A stretch of 64,000 nucleotides of DNA from Marinoscillum sp049115815 (GTDB lineage Bacteria > Bacteroidota > Bacteroidia > Cytophagales > Cyclobacteriaceae): contig JAGDZO010000006.1 of NCBI GenBank assembly GCA_049115815.1, positions 434,001 through 498,000 on the forward strand, read 5' to 3'. How positions within the stretch are numbered: the first letter of the stretch is position 1; each line of letters opens with the position of its first letter. The position numbers and the translations under genes were made by a program. Below the pieces are notes generated by a model, which was not told the origin of the DNA, searched no databases, and saw only the letters and a program-made list of their open reading frames with translations. Below are positions 9,716 through 17,546 of the stretch, one piece after another.

Positions 9716-9739
9716 TTATCTAAACAACCATACTATTAT

Positions 9740-10081
9740 ATGACTAAAGTACTTCATAATCCAAGGTGTCAAAAAAGCAGACAAACGGTCAAATTGCTTG
9801 AAGAGCGAGGTGAATCATTTGATATCGTAGAATACCTGAAGGATACACCCACCAAGGAGGAAATGCAAGCGATTATTCACATGCTAGGCATTAGTCCTTT
9901 GGATCTTATTAGAAAAAGTGAGGCAGAGTATAAAGTTCATTATAAAGGCAAAACCCTATCAGATGATCAGTGGGTCGATGCAATGATTCAACATCCAAAG
10001 CTGATCGAGCGTCCTATTGTCATCAAAGAAGGTAAAGCAGCTATCGGGCGTCCACCTGAGCAAGTGCTAGATATTCTTTAG
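9740..10081 (+). CDS. arsC: ArsC family arsenate reductase
   Basis: 113 aa thioredoxin-fold protein of the glutaredoxin-linked ArsC family. The catalytic cysteine is Cys10 in HNPRCQKSR. The three arginines that hold the oxyanion in Escherichia coli ArsC have matches in LIRKSE, ERPIV and IGRPPE. It is therefore likely to be active, unlike many YffB/Spx relatives. It reduces arsenate to arsenite using glutathione/glutaredoxin or a similar thiol system. I chose the ATG at 9740. The upstream in-frame extension from 9692 does not match the family and overlaps the likely promoter. No arsenite pump or ArsR lies nearby. The stop codon is followed immediately by the next gene's ATG. Confidence 0.9.
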   Translation: MTKVLHNPRCQKSRQTVKLLEERGESFDIVEYLKDTPTKEEMQAIIHMLGISPLDLIRKSEAEYKVHYKGKTLSDDQWVDAMIQHPKLIERPIVIKEGKAAIGRPPEQVLDIL

Positions 10082-11041
10082 ATGAAAGCATTAGTTTGTA
10101 CCCAATTCGGAAAGGTTTCTGATCTTAGTTTTACTGATATCGAAACACCACAACCTACAGATAATGAGGTTCTTATCAAGGTGGACTTTAGTGGGCTCAA
10201 TTTTCCAGACACCTTGATTGCGCAGGGTAAGTACCAGTACAAGCCCGATTTTCCATTCTCACCTGGGCAAGAAGTCACAGGCACTATAGAAGCAATAGGG
10301 CTGAACGTCATAGGTCTCAGAGTAGGGGAAGAAGTTATTGCATCTATGACTTATGGTGGTATCGCGGATTATTGCATAGCACAGTCATGTAATGTTTATA
10401 GGCTACCAGGGAAGGTCACTAAAGTGCATGGCGCTGCTATTTTAGAGAGCTTTGCTACAGCATTTCATGCCTTAAAAGATCGAGGCATGATGAAGCCAGG
10501 TCAAACAATGGCAGTACTGGGAGCTTCAGGAGGCACAGGGCAAGCCGCTATACAATTAGGGAAATTGTTTGGTTGTAGAGTAATAGCCGTCTGTTCCACT
10601 CCAGAAAAACGCCAATATGCCCAACTAATTGGGGCGGACGAGTCTATTGATTATTCTAACATAAAAGAAGAGCTTAAAGCTAAGGGAGGAGTGGATGTAG
10701 TCTTTGATCCTGTAGGTGGGGTTTATACTGAGCAGGCATTTCGAGCTTTGAAGCCCGATGGAAAGCTTCTCGTCGTTGGTTTTGCGTCAGGAAGTGTACC
10801 TTCAATTCCTCTAAATCTACCTTTACTAAAAAGCGCACAAATCGTGGGTGTATTTTGGGGTGGTTTTTGGCGAGCGAACCCAGATCAAAACAGAAGAAAC
10901 GTTCAGATGCTATTAAATTGGTTTGAAGAAAGGAAGCTGACTATTCAAAATCCAACCCTACTATCCTTTGATCAAGCCATTGAAGGTCTTGAGATGATCT
11001 CCAATAGAAAGTCGATAGGAAAGATCATATTGAAACACTAG
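10082..11041 (+). CDS. NADPH:quinone oxidoreductase family protein
   Basis: 319 aa medium-chain dehydrogenase/reductase. The N-terminal GroES-like half contains GQEVTGTIEAIG. The nucleotide-binding half has the Rossmann motif GASGGTGQAAIQLGK, followed by AVCSTPEKRQYAQLIGAD as in quinone oxidoreductases. The catalytic zinc cysteines of alcohol dehydrogenases are absent. It probably reduces quinones or reactive alkenals with NADPH in the cytosol. The gene starts on the base after the arsC stop, so the two are cotranscribed and translation may be coupled. Its TAG stop overlaps the stop of the opposing gene in a shared CTAG. Confidence 0.88.
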   Translation: MKALVCTQFGKVSDLSFTDIETPQPTDNEVLIKVDFSGLNFPDTLIAQGKYQYKPDFPFSPGQEVTGTIEAIGLNVIGLRVGEEVIASMTYGGIADYCIAQSCNVYRLPGKVTKVHGAAILESFATAFHALKDRGMMKPGQTMAVLGASGGTGQAAIQLGKLFGCRVIAVCSTPEKRQYAQLIGADESIDYSNIKEELKAKGGVDVVFDPVGGVYTEQAFRALKPDGKLLVVGFASGSVPSIPLNLPLLKSAQIVGVFWGGFWRANPDQNRRNVQMLLNWFEERKLTIQNPTLLSFDQAIEGLEMISNRKSIGKIILKH

Positions 11042-11982
11042 AATCTTTGATTCAGACGAATACCAACATATTTGTGTTTGATGGCTGTTTCGTTTTCGGG
11101 AGAACGCCAGAAAGCTGTGAATCCTGCATCAAATCTTGACCAGCTCCACATCATTCCAAATCTATGGTGCCAAACCCAATGTATAACGTCTACAGTGTGA
11201 GGTGAATTTTTACTAAACAAACTTCCCTGTAAAGTGGCGTTTTGAAACACGTACTCCACTCCAGGAGCGTAAAACATGTAGAATTCTTTTAATTCTCTTG
11301 TTTCTGAAAACTTTCTGCCCAATGAAGAAGAAGTGAAAGCTGATTGATTCATAGGTCTCAATTCTCCAACCCTGAGAAGAACTTCATGCTTAATGTTGTT
11401 GTAGATAGTCCCCATACTGCCTACTGTCACGTTTGACATATCTAGATTGTAAGAAGAGAAGAATGGTTTGACTCTAGTCAAATAGAGATTGACGACAGGT
11501 GTATTCTCTATCTGAAATTTCCAGCCTTTCGGCTCGGGCATCCCGAACCATCCGTGCCATGTTTCTTGAGCCCGGCCCACCATCGAAGCTGGTCCGAGTA
11601 TGCCTAACTCAACGCTGGCTTTGTAATATGCATTATTAGGTAGGTAATACTCATTGCTACCTGTGATAGACATGACACCAGCATACGGACGATCCAATTG
11701 CTCTATTCGTGTCCACCTCACTTGAGTGGGTGTGTACATCTGCTGATTGAGTTGATAGCTTCGAATAACTTTGGCACCACTCTCGGTACTATCTAACAGC
11801 ATTCTCACTGCGCCATATATGCCACTGCTGTAAAACCTGTCTTTTTTTAAATCAAGCGTAAATACATCATTGTCAACTACAAGTTGATAATCGAATTTGA
11901 GATACTCCCGCGCTGATTTTTCTTGAGCAATCAGTCCATTCAAGAGTAGGATAAAAGAAATGAATAATACTGACCTGTTCAT
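11038..11982 (-). CDS. LpxR-like outer-membrane protein (DUF2219), lipid A deacylase family
   Basis: 314 aa with a signal peptide (1-20, ending IAQ). The motifs of the LpxR/DUF2219 family are visible: DNDVF at 37-41, DRPYAG in the middle, and WHGWFGMPEPKGWKFQ, matching the catalytic His region. LpxR removes the 3'-linked acyl chains from lipid A in the outer membrane. The conserved Asn38/Asp39 and the His of WHGW suggest that the active site is intact, but the substrate in this lineage is unknown. A -7-like box lies at 11990-11997, just before the ATG. Confidence 0.82.
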   Translation of the reverse strand: MNRSVLFISFILLLNGLIAQEKSAREYLKFDYQLVVDNDVFTLDLKKDRFYSSGIYGAVRMLLDSTESGAKVIRSYQLNQQMYTPTQVRWTRIEQLDRPYAGVMSITGSNEYYLPNNAYYKASVELGILGPASMVGRAQETWHGWFGMPEPKGWKFQIENTPVVNLYLTRVKPFFSSYNLDMSNVTVGSMGTIYNNIKHEVLLRVGELRPMNQSAFTSSSLGRKFSETRELKEFYMFYAPGVEYVFQNATLQGSLFSKNSPHTVDVIHWVWHHRFGMMWSWSRFDAGFTAFWRSPENETAIKHKYVGIRLNQRF

Positions 11983-11989
11983 TGAGGCT

Positions 11990-11997
11990 CAAATATA
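11990..11997 (-). promoter_or_regulatory. -7 box of the LpxR-like gene
   Basis: Reverse-strand TATATTTG matches TAnnTTTG exactly. The transcript would start within a few bases of the ATG at 11982, so the leader is very short or absent. No clear -33 box was found. Confidence 0.35.
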
Positions 11998-12019
11998 GAG
12001 ATTTAGCTAATTTGTAGCC

Positions 12020-13123
12020 ATGAGATTAGACTTCTTAAAAGATAAACTCGACGAACGACAGAATAAGGGTAATCTAAGGACCTTGCCCGGACAAAAGAAG
12101 CTATTGGACTTTGTGTCTAATGACTATTTGAGCCTAGCTCGAAGTAGCGAATTGGCGTTACGCATTGCTGATAGATCAAATAAAGAAAGGATCGCTAATG
12201 GGGGAACCGGTAGTCGTTTGCTTTCGGGAAATCACCAATACTACTCTGACACAGAAGACTATCTTAAATCTGTTTTTGATTCTGAGTCTGTACTCATATT
12301 CAATTCGGGGTATGCGGCCAATCAAGCTTTAGTTTCATCAGTGGCTGATAAAGGTGATACCATACTCTATGATCAATTGTCACATGTTTGTTTGAAGGAA
12401 GGTGCGTGGTTAAGCAAAGCAGAGACTGTAAGTTTTCTACACAATGATCTGGAAGACTTGGAAGCCAGACTATCCCGAGCCAAGGGTCGAATATTTGTAT
12501 TGACAGAAACGATATTTTCTATGGACGGGGATTTGGCACCTATAGAAGATATTGTCATTCTCTGTGAAAAATACAACGCCTATCTTATTGTGGATGAGGC
12601 ACATAGTACAGGCGTGTATGGGGATAGAGGAGAGGGGTGGCTCGTGGAAAAAGGGTTACATCAAAGAGTGTTTGCGCGGGTTTATACCTTTGGAAAAGCG
12701 ATGGGCGTACATGGAGCTTGTATTGCGGGATCGCAAATTCTTACAGATTATCTGGTCAATTTTGGAAGACCCTTTATTTACACCACCTCCCTGCCTCCAC
12801 ATAGTGTGATTAGTATTGAAGAGAGTTTTAAATACTTAGCTGATAACAATTCTTCCCAGAAAATTTTAAGAGACAAAATTGAACTGTTCAGAAGCCAGTT
12901 TGCTGCTTCAATCAGTCAAACAGCCATTCAGCCAGTGTTGATTGGTGATAATTCTAAAGCGAGAGAAATTTCCAAATTCCTTCAAAATGAAGGAATGGAT
13001 GTAAGGCCAATTCTTTCGCCGACAGTTCAGCGCGGAACTGAAAGATTGAGAATCAGTCTACATGCTCATAATAGTGATGAAGAGATTACCCGTCTTTGTA
13101 CTCTTCTCAAAGATCAAATCTGA
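12020..13123 (+). CDS. bioF: 8-amino-7-oxononanoate synthase (biotin synthesis)
   Basis: 367 aa fold-type I PLP enzyme that condenses pimeloyl-ACP/CoA with L-alanine in the first dedicated step of biotin ring assembly. Landmarks: DFVSNDYLSLA near 30, GTGSRLLSGNH at 62-72, VDEAHSTG at 191-198 (cofactor Asp), and the Schiff-base lysine Lys226 in TFGKAMGVHGA. The length is slightly below the usual 380-390 aa, but the fold motifs are complete. Only 37 bp separate it from the divergent LpxR-like gene. bioD and bioA lie 1 kb downstream past menB, which is on the other strand, so the biotin genes are clustered but not one operon. Confidence 0.93.
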   Translation: MRLDFLKDKLDERQNKGNLRTLPGQKKLLDFVSNDYLSLARSSELALRIADRSNKERIANGGTGSRLLSGNHQYYSDTEDYLKSVFDSESVLIFNSGYAANQALVSSVADKGDTILYDQLSHVCLKEGAWLSKAETVSFLHNDLEDLEARLSRAKGRIFVLTETIFSMDGDLAPIEDIVILCEKYNAYLIVDEAHSTGVYGDRGEGWLVEKGLHQRVFARVYTFGKAMGVHGACIAGSQILTDYLVNFGRPFIYTTSLPPHSVISIEESFKYLADNNSSQKILRDKIELFRSQFAASISQTAIQPVLIGDNSKAREISKFLQNEGMDVRPILSPTVQRGTERLRISLHAHNSDEEITRLCTLLKDQI

Positions 13124-13966
13124 TCAAGGTATCCACTTGATATCTTTGAAATCTGGCTTTCTTTTTTCTAGGAAGGCATTTCTACCTTCTTTAGCCTCAT
13201 CTGTCATGTAGGCCAGTCGGGTAGCTTCTCCTGCAAACACTTGCTGACCTACCATACCATCATCCGTAGCATTGAATGCGAATTTGAGCATTTTGATAGA
13301 GGTAGGGGACTTTTGGAGAATCTCCTGTGCCCACTGAAAGGCTGTGTCTTCAAGTTCATCATGAGGCACGACAGCATTGACCATGCCCATTTCGAAAGCT
13401 TCTTGTGCTGAATAATTTCTACCCAAAAAGAATATCTCTCTAGCCCGCTTTTGTCCTACCATTTTAGCCAAGTATGCAGAACCGTAACCACCGTCAAAGC
13501 TTGTAACATCAGCATCAGTTTGTTTGAAAATCGCGTGTTCCTTACTGGCAAGGCTCAGATCACAGACCACATGGAGCGAATGTCCACCACCAACAGCCCA
13601 TCCTGGAACCACCGCAATCACTACTTTAGGCATGAATCTCATGAGACGCTGTACTTCAAGGATATTGAGTCTAGGCATGCCATCATCATCTACGTAGCCT
13701 TGATGTCCGCGTGCATTCTGATCACCTCCTGAACAAAAAGCCCAACCACCATCTTTTGCCGAAGGACCTTCACCCGAAAGTAGGATTACACCAATAGACG
13801 TGTCCTCACGAGCATCCAGAAAAGCTTCGAATAGTTCACCCACTGTTTTTGGGCGAAATGCGTTTCGTACTTCAGGTCGGTTAAAAGCGATTCGTGCTAC
13901 TCCACCACATTTTTTGTACGTAATGTCTTGATATTCTTTGACTACTTTCCACTCTGGTTTTTTCAT
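13124..13966 (-). CDS. menB: 1,4-dihydroxy-2-naphthoyl-CoA synthase (menaquinone synthesis)
   Basis: 280 aa crotonase-fold enzyme that closes the naphthoate ring from o-succinylbenzoyl-CoA. Diagnostic stretches are GGWAFCSGGDQ, LMRFMPKVVIAVVPGWAVGGGHSLHVVCDLSLAS, and VTSFDGGYGSAYLAKMVGQKRAREIFFL, all much closer to MenB than to other crotonases. The length is normal. It implies menaquinone-based respiration, although no other men gene is in view. It sits inside the biotin cluster on the opposite strand, with its stop codon touching that of bioF (TGATCA). Confidence 0.95.
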   Translation of the reverse strand: MKKPEWKVVKEYQDITYKKCGGVARIAFNRPEVRNAFRPKTVGELFEAFLDAREDTSIGVILLSGEGPSAKDGGWAFCSGGDQNARGHQGYVDDDGMPRLNILEVQRLMRFMPKVVIAVVPGWAVGGGHSLHVVCDLSLASKEHAIFKQTDADVTSFDGGYGSAYLAKMVGQKRAREIFFLGRNYSAQEAFEMGMVNAVVPHDELEDTAFQWAQEILQKSPTSIKMLKFAFNATDDGMVGQQVFAGEATRLAYMTDEAKEGRNAFLEKRKPDFKDIKWIP

Positions 13967-14087
13967 GCTATTGTGATTTGGAGGTGAAATTATCTATTTC
14001 TTGAGTCCTTACAAAAGAAGCGATCATACATTCCAATTGTTTGTACACATGGCACACTACTTCACCTTACTATCTTAACTTCGCAGC

Positions 14088-14714
14088 ATGAATTACTTCG
14101 TGACGGCCATCAATACAGATAGTGGGAAAACCTTTGTCAGTGCGATCATCACCGAGATGTTACAAGCTGATTATTGGAAGCCTGTTCAGTCTGGTTTGCC
14201 AAGAGATACTGAGACTGTAAAGTCATTGGTATCTAACGATAAGAGTCAATTCTATCAAGAAGGTTATTTCTTAAACACGCCCGCCTCACCGCATGCCTCT
14301 GCTAAGATAGACGGGGTTGAGATTGATCTAAAACAAATAATAGCCCCAGTCTCCAATCGGGATTTGGTAATAGAAGGGGCAGGGGGTATTTTGGTGCCGC
14401 TCAACGACCAAGATGTCATCCTTGATTTGATACCCCAGTTTGATGCAGAAATCATCTTGGTAAGTAATCTGTACCTAGGAAGTATCAATCATACTCTATT
14501 AACAGCTGAAGTAATTAAAAGCAGAGGGTATAAGGTGAAAGGAATAATATTCAATGGGGAATCAAATCCGGAGAGTGAAAGAATTATTCTGGAGAAAACA
14601 GGCCTTCCACTTTTGCTTAGAATTGATCAAGAGGAAGCGGTCGATCAAGAGGTCGTAAAAAAGTACGCAGAACAACTTAGAATATGCTGGGATTCACCAA
14701 CTGGAAGAAAGTAG
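14088..14714 (+). CDS. bioD: Dethiobiotin synthetase (biotin synthesis)
   Basis: 208 aa P-loop enzyme that closes the ureido ring of dethiobiotin from diaminopelargonate, CO2 and ATP. The Walker A segment reads AINTDSGKT, where the Escherichia coli enzyme has GTDTEVGKT. The GKT core is kept, but the first Gly and the Asp differ. The second signature EGAGGILVPL is present near residue 98. The last 31 bp overlap the start of bioA, so the two are translationally coupled. A possible -7 box (TAACTTCG, 14076-14083) lies just before the ATG. Confidence 0.92.
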   Translation: MNYFVTAINTDSGKTFVSAIITEMLQADYWKPVQSGLPRDTETVKSLVSNDKSQFYQEGYFLNTPASPHASAKIDGVEIDLKQIIAPVSNRDLVIEGAGGILVPLNDQDVILDLIPQFDAEIILVSNLYLGSINHTLLTAEVIKSRGYKVKGIIFNGESNPESERIILEKTGLPLLLRIDQEEAVDQEVVKKYAEQLRICWDSPTGRK

Positions 14715-15955
14715 ACAAGAAAAATATATGGCATCCATTTTCTCCTTTGAATGGGATGGACCCTATGATGGTCAAGAGCGCCAAAGGCGTCTATCTTCAT
14801 CTGGAAGATGGTAGGAAAATCATTGATGCGATATCATCGTGGTGGGTAAACATACATGGGCATGCTAATCGCAAAATAGCAAGTGCTGTAGCTAAACAAG
14901 CCAGTACTTTGGAGCAGGTTATTTTCGCAGGATTTACACATAAACCTGCGGCTAGACTGTCTCGCACTTTGATGAAAATTTTGCCCAAGGATCAATCGAA
15001 GATTTTCTTTTCGGATGATGGAAGTACCTCAGTGGAAGTCGCGTTGAAATTATCTATCCAATATTGGCACAACCTGGGTGTTGAGCGAAAGCAGCTTATA
15101 GCCATAGAGGGCGCATATCACGGCGATACTTTTGGCAGTATGTCGGTAGGAGATAGAGGGATTTTTTCCAATCCATTTTCGCAGTATTTGTTTGACGTGA
15201 GTTTCGTCCCGTTTCCTGAGGGAGATGGAAGCAATACCATAGCGGTTATGAAAGATCTTGTTAGCGAAAACACAGCTGCTTTCATTTTTGAGCCGCTTGT
15301 TCAAGGGGCCTCAGGAATGAGAATGTATAGCCCCGAGGTATTGGATAGTTTGATCAAGTTCGCTCGTAAATCAGGCGCGCTGTGCATTGCAGATGAGGTT
15401 ATGACGGGTTTTGGTCGAACGGGGAAGACATTTGCGAGTGATTATCTGAAGAATAAACCTGATATTTTTTGCTTGAGTAAAGGGATAACAGGAGGTTTTT
15501 TGCCAATGGGGGTTACAACAGTTAATCAGAAAATTGAGAAGGCTTTTGATGCGCATGAAGTGGAAAAGATCTTTTTCCATGGACATTCCTACACCGCTAA
15601 CCCTATCGCATGCGCCGCAGCAAATGCGAGTATGAAACTTTTGCTTGCCAGCAGAACCAACTCGAATATTGTCAGAATAAGTAAGAAGCACGAATCTTTC
15701 ATTAAGTACTTCAAAGCTCCAGATATTGTGGCTGACATCCGATGCAGAGGTACCATATTGGCCATTGAACTCAAGGCAGATGATCCTGGATATGTGAGTG
15801 GCATCAAGGACAAGATTTATAAGTTCTTTTTGGAACGAGATATCCTGCTCAGACCTCTTGGCAATGTGATTTATATCATTCCTCCTTATATCATCACTGA
15901 TCTTCAACTAGATGAGATCTATGGAGCTATTCGTGAGTTTTTAGCGGAGTTTTAA
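14684..15955 (+). CDS. bioA: Adenosylmethionine-8-amino-7-oxononanoate aminotransferase (biotin synthesis)
   Basis: 423 aa class III aminotransferase that converts 7-keto-8-aminopelargonate to diaminopelargonate, using S-adenosylmethionine as amino donor. Seen: the BioA-type start NIWHPFSPLNGM, SSWWVNIHGH at 51-60 (SAM pocket Trp pair), YHGDTFG at 145-151, IADEVMTGFGRTG with cofactor Asp237, the PLP lysine Lys266 in LSKGITGG, and HGHSYTANPIACAAA. It starts inside bioD with a 31-bp overlap. bioB and bioC are not in the window. Confidence 0.95.
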   Translation: MLGFTNWKKVDKKNIWHPFSPLNGMDPMMVKSAKGVYLHLEDGRKIIDAISSWWVNIHGHANRKIASAVAKQASTLEQVIFAGFTHKPAARLSRTLMKILPKDQSKIFFSDDGSTSVEVALKLSIQYWHNLGVERKQLIAIEGAYHGDTFGSMSVGDRGIFSNPFSQYLFDVSFVPFPEGDGSNTIAVMKDLVSENTAAFIFEPLVQGASGMRMYSPEVLDSLIKFARKSGALCIADEVMTGFGRTGKTFASDYLKNKPDIFCLSKGITGGFLPMGVTTVNQKIEKAFDAHEVEKIFFHGHSYTANPIACAAANASMKLLLASRTNSNIVRISKKHESFIKYFKAPDIVADIRCRGTILAIELKADDPGYVSGIKDKIYKFFLERDILLRPLGNVIYIIPPYIITDLQLDEIYGAIREFLAEF

Positions 15956-16004
15956 TGTTGAGAAATTTGAAACAAAGAATTGCCTTGGTGTATTTCTACA
16001 ATAA

Positions 16005-16544
16005 ATGAAAAGCCTAAAAGAGATATTAAAATCTGATCCCGAATCTAAGGAAAAGGTCTTAACGAAAGGAGAAGTCTTGCAAAGAGCTGATGCACTCAAG
16101 GCTCCAGCTATCTTTGTGAAGAAAGGATTGCTAAGAAGTTATATCATTGATAGTAGTGGTAAGGAGCATATCTACATGTTTGCTTCCGAAGGCTGGATAA
16201 TTGGTGATATAGAAGCAATGGAATATGATCAACCCGCGCGACTATTTATTGATTGCTTAGAAGATTCTGAAGTTATTCTTTTCAATAACAAAAGCCTTTT
16301 TAAATCTGATTTACCTAGAGAGCAGATAGAAGAACACATTCAACTTCTATCCAGACGAATAGGCCGTTTACAAAGAAGAGTACTCATGCTTATGGAAGCT
16401 CCAGCAATAGATAGGTATAAGTACTTTCTGGAAATTTATCCTGAACTGCCAAATAGGATTCCACAAAAGATGATCGCATCTTACTTAGGCATCATGCCAC
16501 AGACACTTAGTACACTCCGAAATAGAATGGCACATTCCAAATAG
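16005..16544 (+). CDS. Crp/Fnr family transcriptional regulator
   Basis: 179 aa. An N-terminal cyclic-nucleotide-binding-like beta-roll (about 20-110, with IFVKKGLLRSYIIDSSGKEHIYMF) is joined by a long helix to a short C-terminal helix-turn-helix (IASYLGIMPQTLSTLRNRM). There are no Fnr-type cysteines, so it is not an iron-sulfur oxygen sensor. The pocket does not show the cAMP signature, so the ligand is unknown. It lies 49 bp after bioA and 81 bp before the DUF5996 gene on the same strand. It may regulate the DUF5996/CDGSH pair (inference from position only). Confidence 0.88.
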   Translation: MKSLKEILKSDPESKEKVLTKGEVLQRADALKAPAIFVKKGLLRSYIIDSSGKEHIYMFASEGWIIGDIEAMEYDQPARLFIDCLEDSEVILFNNKSLFKSDLPREQIEEHIQLLSRRIGRLQRRVLMLMEAPAIDRYKYFLEIYPELPNRIPQKMIASYLGIMPQTLSTLRNRMAHSK

Positions 16545-16578
16545 AGGTATTTCTTCATCTAGATGAATGTAATAAGGT

Positions 16579-16611
16579 TTTGATTTACTGAAATTTGATT
16601 ACTTAAATTTC
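16579..16611 (+). promoter_or_regulatory. Likely promoter of the DUF5996-CDGSH operon
   Basis: TTTG (16579-16582), a 21-bp spacer and TAAATTTC (16604-16611), one mismatch from the Bacteroidota consensus. The expected transcript start is about 8-10 nt before the ATG at 16626. This gives the two-gene unit its own promoter, separate from the regulator gene. Confidence 0.45.
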
Positions 16612-16625
16612 TTAACTCAAAATCA

Positions 16626-17546
16626 ATGAAAGATACAGCTAATAACAACTGGCCAACACTTGACTTTAATACTATTCAAGAAACGCTAGAAACACTTCAT
16701 CAGTGGCTTCAGATAGTTGGGAAGATTCGTTTACGAACAATGCCTTGGCAAAATCATTCTTGGCATACAGCACTTTATGTGACTCCTCAAGGTTATTCAA
16801 CTCATGCTATCACTTATGAAGGGAGAGCCTTTCAGTTGGATTTTGATTTTAAACGCCATCAATTGATCATTCAAAATTCAGATACGGATGATTTATTTAT
16901 TGAATTAAGGCCTAGAACGGTTGCCGATTTTTACGAAGAAGTATTTGAGAAATTAGCGTGCATAAACATCAATGTTAAAATACACGGCGCACCAAACGAA
17001 ATGGATCCTGCTATTCCGTTCGCAGAAAACAAGGTGAACAATTCTTATGATCCTAAAGCCGCAGAGGCGATATGGAAGGCCATGATAAAAGTTAATGTTG
17101 TTTTCAATAAATTCCGAAGTGAGTTTATAGGCAAGTGCAGTCCTGTGCATCTTTTTTGGGGAGCATTTGACTTGGCCGTGACAAGATTTTCGGGTAAGCC
17201 CGCTCCATTGCACCAAGGAGGAATGCCCAATATGCCTGTGGATGTAATGCAAGAGGCATACTCACAAGAAGTAAGTAGCGCAGGATTTTGGCCTGGATCT
17301 AAGGAGTCACCCATGCCTGTCTTCTATGCATATGCTTATCCTAGCGATATCAAGTTTGGAGAACAGAAAGTAGCTCCGCCAGAAGCATTTTATAGCGCGG
17401 AGATGGGGGAGTTTTTCTTGAAATATGAAGATGTTCAGAAATCCAGTAATCCCGAAAACATGTTATATGACTTTCTTCAAACAACCTATGAAGCTGCTGT
17501 AAATGTTTCCAATTGGAATAGAACTAAACTAGAAAAACGGTCATGA
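16626..17546 (+). CDS. DUF5996 family protein
   Basis: 306 aa, no signal peptide or membrane segment. It matches the DUF5996 family, with WPTLDFNTIQETLETLHQWLQIVGKIRL at the start, LFWGAFDLAVTRFSGKPAP in the middle, and PMPVFYAYAYPSD later. The function of the family is not known. The many conserved Trp, His and Tyr suggest an enzyme or cofactor-binding protein. It overlaps the next gene by four bases (ATGA), so it is translated together with the CDGSH/glutamate-synthase fusion, and the two products likely work in one process. Confidence 0.85.
   Translation: MKDTANNNWPTLDFNTIQETLETLHQWLQIVGKIRLRTMPWQNHSWHTALYVTPQGYSTHAITYEGRAFQLDFDFKRHQLIIQNSDTDDLFIELRPRTVADFYEEVFEKLACININVKIHGAPNEMDPAIPFAENKVNNSYDPKAAEAIWKAMIKVNVVFNKFRSEFIGKCSPVHLFWGAFDLAVTRFSGKPAPLHQGGMPNMPVDVMQEAYSQEVSSAGFWPGSKESPMPVFYAYAYPSDIKFGEQKVAPPEAFYSAEMGEFFLKYEDVQKSSNPENMLYDFLQTTYEAAVNVSNWNRTKLEKRS

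Noticed and set aside
9692..9739. Longer ArsC start
   Set aside because: The extra 16 residues do not match the family and cover the likely -7 box.
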